Shown here: positions 61,151-64,000 of the stretch, one piece after another
Layout: each line of letters opens with the position of its first letter
Numbering within the stretch: position 1 is the first letter of the stretch
Assembly: GCF_032854445.1 (NCBI RefSeq)
Contig: NC_088303.1
Span: 16,687,501-16,751,500, forward strand
Length of the DNA stretch: 64,000 nt
Source: Liolophura sinensis
Lineage: Eukaryota > Mollusca > Polyplacophora > Chitonida > Chitonidae
Direction of reading: 5' to 3'
Translations under genes and position numbers: made by a program
The notes under the pieces: generated by a model
What the model saw: the letters and a program-made list of their open reading frames with translations, nothing else
The model's database searches: none
Told to the model about the DNA's origin: nothing

Positions 61151-62455
61151 GTCATTGTTCACATCAACTTGATACAGTTATATGTCACCATTGTACTCAT
61201 CAGTGTAAGTCCTCATACTTCATACTCCACGTGTAAATTACTATTATCCATAGCAATGGTCATTTTGTGGTAGTTAGATATTTCTGATATGGTTTCTGAC
61301 TAAGAGGAAGTAAGGCATTTAGAAGAGTTACATGTTAATAATGTTGATATTCTGCACTGACACATGTATAACTCTTAGAAATTCATAAACAGAAATTATA
61401 CTTTACCCTAATTCTTTTAAAATTTGTGACTGATGTTACTGGTATTGAAAGTAGAATATTGCATTTCTTTACCAGCCTTTTGGTAAAGTAAAGATACAGT
61501 TATGTTGTTCAGTAGATGGTCTAACCATGTGAGAAAAAAAAAACTCAATAATCCTTCTAGAATTACATATATATTGGACAAAATGAGCAGACCAAGTGTA
61601 TTACAAAAAGCCTAAACTTTTGAGAAAATTGAAGTGTTAAAGCAAATTTGAATAATACGCAGAAGAAATATTATTGCAATGAGCTACATGTACGTATTTT
61701 GAACAACGTGAATGGCAGGAACCTCTTACATGTATAAAACTAGTGTCAGAATTTTTCATGTGAAATGGTTAGCCGCAAGTTAAAACATATAAATCAGAGT
61801 TTTGTTGTATTTGTTAAAACGGATCAATATTACAAGTTACACATTGGGTAGATTATGGCATAATGAGGTGGCATATTAATGTTTAAGTTTGATCAAATTT
61901 TTCTCTCAAACACAAGCCCAAAGGTATACCTACGTAGATAATCTATCAAAATGATCAATGACATCAATCTGAGCCATAATGCCATGATCTTTATATATCA
62001 GAATCAGTGAGATGTTTTAAGTGACCTAAGTTTTTTTGCACCTGCTTTTTTTGCACCGTCAAACCCCACCTTTAGCCCTGATCTCGGTCTTTTCGGCTTA
62101 ATTTGCCATTTAACTGTAGGTGTCAAAGATAAGAGTGTTTGCATTCTCAGCCATTGCTATATACCGTCTTAGAGCCTGGTTGATAACACCTGTGATTTCA
62201 CCGTGCAAGTTGTGGAGGGAGTGAAATGCCATGCTCTGTATAGGCAGGCAGGTGTGGTGATGCTCAGCTGCATTTCTGGACTAGTATTAATATGTGAATT
62301 TACCTGTGACTTTGGACAGGTATATAAGTATAATTTATGTAACCAGTAAACATTTGGTTTGTCTACAAGTACTTAGTTGCCACCTGAATTTGGCTACACA
62401 TGAAGTGTAATTGCATGTAACTTTATTCATATACATGTAATCAAGCTGCTTTTGC
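61151..62455. other. Spacer, nothing recognised
   Basis: AT-rich sequence without open frames above 60 codons and without repeats. Confidence 0.4.
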
Positions 62456-62698
62456 AATATCCACACTGCTCAGTTGGTTAGCACGCTAGCGCAGCGTAAT
62501 GACTCAGGAGCCTTTCACAAATGGGGTCACTGTGAGTTCACAGGTCTGCTAGCAGCCTGCAGATGGTCGTGGGTTTCCACCGGGCTGTGCCCGGTTTCCT
62601 CCCACCATAATGCTGGCTGCCGTTGTATAAGTGAAATATTCTTGAGTACAGCGTAAAACATCAATCCAATAAATATATATAAAAAAAATATCCACACT
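62456..62698 (+). mobile_element. SINE family A with perfect 12-bp target duplication and B-box deletion
   Basis: The body is 62468-62686, flanked by AATATCCACACT at 62456-62467 and 62687-62698. It begins at GCTCAGTTGGTTAGCACGCT, so the first bases of the head are missing. About 45 bases between GTGAGTTCA and CAGGTCTGC are deleted, removing most of the B box. The rest, including the TTCTTGAGTACAGCGTAAAA end, is intact. Confidence 0.93.
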
Positions 62699-63145
62699 TT
62701 ACAGATAGTGGAGGTTTGTAAGGTTTAGTGGCAGTAATACTGCAGCTTCAGGTGCACATGGAATTTGTGACTAAATTTACATCTATAAGGCAAGTACCTG
62801 CATTGGGTCTGTTGTAAACTGTGACCATCTGTTGGCAAAATCAAGACTGGTAAATACATGTACATGCAGGCTAATTTGGTCTTATTACTTCAATACTCCC
62901 TGTGAATTTAATTCCTGTTGGTTGTGAATTAAAATGTGCACATGTAAATGCAGACCTTAAGCTGTCTATTGCTGATGGTGGCAAATAGCCTTACTCTGGA
63001 TTGAACTGTGTTAATGAATGCAAAACAAAATTGATAGCAAAAATCGGCAAACAGCTTAGCACAACGCCTGTGTGTACATTTCATAAAAGTTTGCAAACCC
63101 TATACCAATTTGTGTCTTCAATATAAAACTAACAATGCAGTCCAT
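62699..63145. other. Spacer before the 54-bp array
   Basis: No gene or repeat was recognised. Confidence 0.4.
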
Positions 63146-63520
63146 CTTACTGTGAAACTAGCTAATACATTTATATCCCTGCTATATAAGATTCTGTGTC
63201 TTACTGTGAAACTAGCTAATACATTTATATCTCTGCTATATAAGATTCTGTATCTTACTGTGAAACTAGCTAATACATTTATATCCCTGCTATATAAGAT
63301 TCTGTGTCTTACTGTGAAACTAGCTAATACATTTATATCCCTGCTATATAAGATTCTGTGTCTTACTGTGAAACTAGCTAATACATTTATATCCCTGCTA
63401 TATAAGATTCTGTATCATACTGTGAAACTAGCTAATACATTTATATCCCTGCTATATAAGATTCTGTATCTTACTGTGAAACTAGCTAATACATTTATAT
63501 CCCTGCTATATAAGATTCTT
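63146..63520. repeat. Tandem repeat, 7 units of exactly 54 bp
   Basis: Units start CTTACTGTGAAACTAGCTAA at 63146, 63200, 63254, 63308, 63362, 63416 and 63470, and end CTATATAAGATTCTG. Only a few substitutions separate them. Because 54 is a multiple of three and no stop occurs in one frame, a 165-codon frame with an 18-residue repeat (LTVKLANTFISLLYKILC) spans the array. It is most likely a by-product. Confidence 0.97.
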
Positions 63521-64000
63521 TTTTGTCCTGTTAGTCTGTATTTGCAATTTGTTAACATCTATTTTAGCTGTTTTTCATTTGATGTTTTAGTTAGATCAAA
63601 TGACTAACATATGGGTTTTCAACCTGGATGTATGCTAGTTGGAGATTTGATGACGTAAATTGCATCACCTAAAAGTTTCTCACATTACGTGGATTTTAGT
63701 TCATCTTGATAATGAAGGAATGGCTGTGATAATTTTAGCTGCTTTTTCCATCTTGGGTACTTTCCATGTATTGCACCGACAAGTTGGGGGTCAGTAGTGC
63801 ATGTGTGTAATGCTGGATCAAGGCCTCCATGGTGTGTCCATCATGTCAAGCGTTGATAATCATGGCGTAAATTAAGTGCTTTGACCATACACGCGCTCAG
63901 AATATACTGTGTTTATATTTATGAAATGTCAGTCCATCTAGATCAAAAGGGTGTGTAGTGGGATGAGTGTATGAAGGATGCATGTGTGGGTGTGGTATTA
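63521..64000. other. Right-end spacer
   Basis: AT-rich with no frame, SINE or repeat recognised up to the window edge. Confidence 0.4.

Noticed and set aside
63110-63607. 165-codon frame, longest in the window
   Set aside because: It is produced by a 54-base tandem repeat whose length is a multiple of three; flanking parts add no domain or convincing start.
1-64000. Reverse transcriptase, transposase or viral genes
   Set aside because: No catalytic motifs or long frames of these families were seen on either strand; the mobile elements present are non-autonomous.

Overview
This window is eukaryotic, non-coding-rich DNA, most likely from a marine lophotrochozoan and probably a mollusc. The grounds are its AT-rich composition, long stretches with no open frame of normal gene length, many tandem arrays, and about sixteen copies of a tRNA-derived SINE. 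The SINE's 3' end (ATATTCTTGAGTA, then TAAAACACCAATCAAATAAA) matches what I remember from molluscan DNA. A second, different SINE is also present. The octamer TACATGTA and its relatives recur throughout. The species cannot be fixed from the sequence alone. No operon, bacterial signal, CRISPR array, rRNA, or genuine tRNA or snRNA gene was seen.

Layout. Bases 1-97 (minus strand) appear to be the start of a protein-coding gene that runs off the left edge. Behind it lies a short promoter-like stretch with several E-boxes, and about 1 kb further upstream a possible extra exon. From 1.4 to 17 kb the sequence is spacer or intron carrying a (TA)39 tract, two short inverted-repeat elements, SINE copies, one complete second-family SINE with a perfect 15-bp target duplication (5163-5493), and a 28-unit minisatellite (9626-10262). 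At 17.16-18.09 kb (minus) an unrecognised region stays open for about 315 codons apart from one TGA and one frameshift, and looks like a decayed or misassembled gene.

From 19 to 41 kb there are five more tandem arrays (19.3, 20.8, 29.1-30.1, 39.4 and 40.7 kb), an 18-base G run, and two long SINEs at 36.0 and 38.7 kb. At 43.05-43.21 kb (minus) a 51-codon frame begins MGCGCS, a classic myristoylation/palmitoylation start, in a good initiation context. Further ATG-started frames lie at 49.2-49.5 kb and 54.7-55.1 kb. The right end holds old local duplications (59.4/59.7 kb, 61.0 kb), a SINE with a perfect 12-bp target duplication (62.47-62.69 kb) and a very uniform 7 x 54-bp array (63.15-63.52 kb).

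The sequence shows no set of genes working together. It is best read as intergenic and/or intronic DNA next to one gene start, shaped by SINE insertion and minisatellite growth. The candidate coding pieces are uncertain because exons cannot be confirmed without transcripts or homologues.
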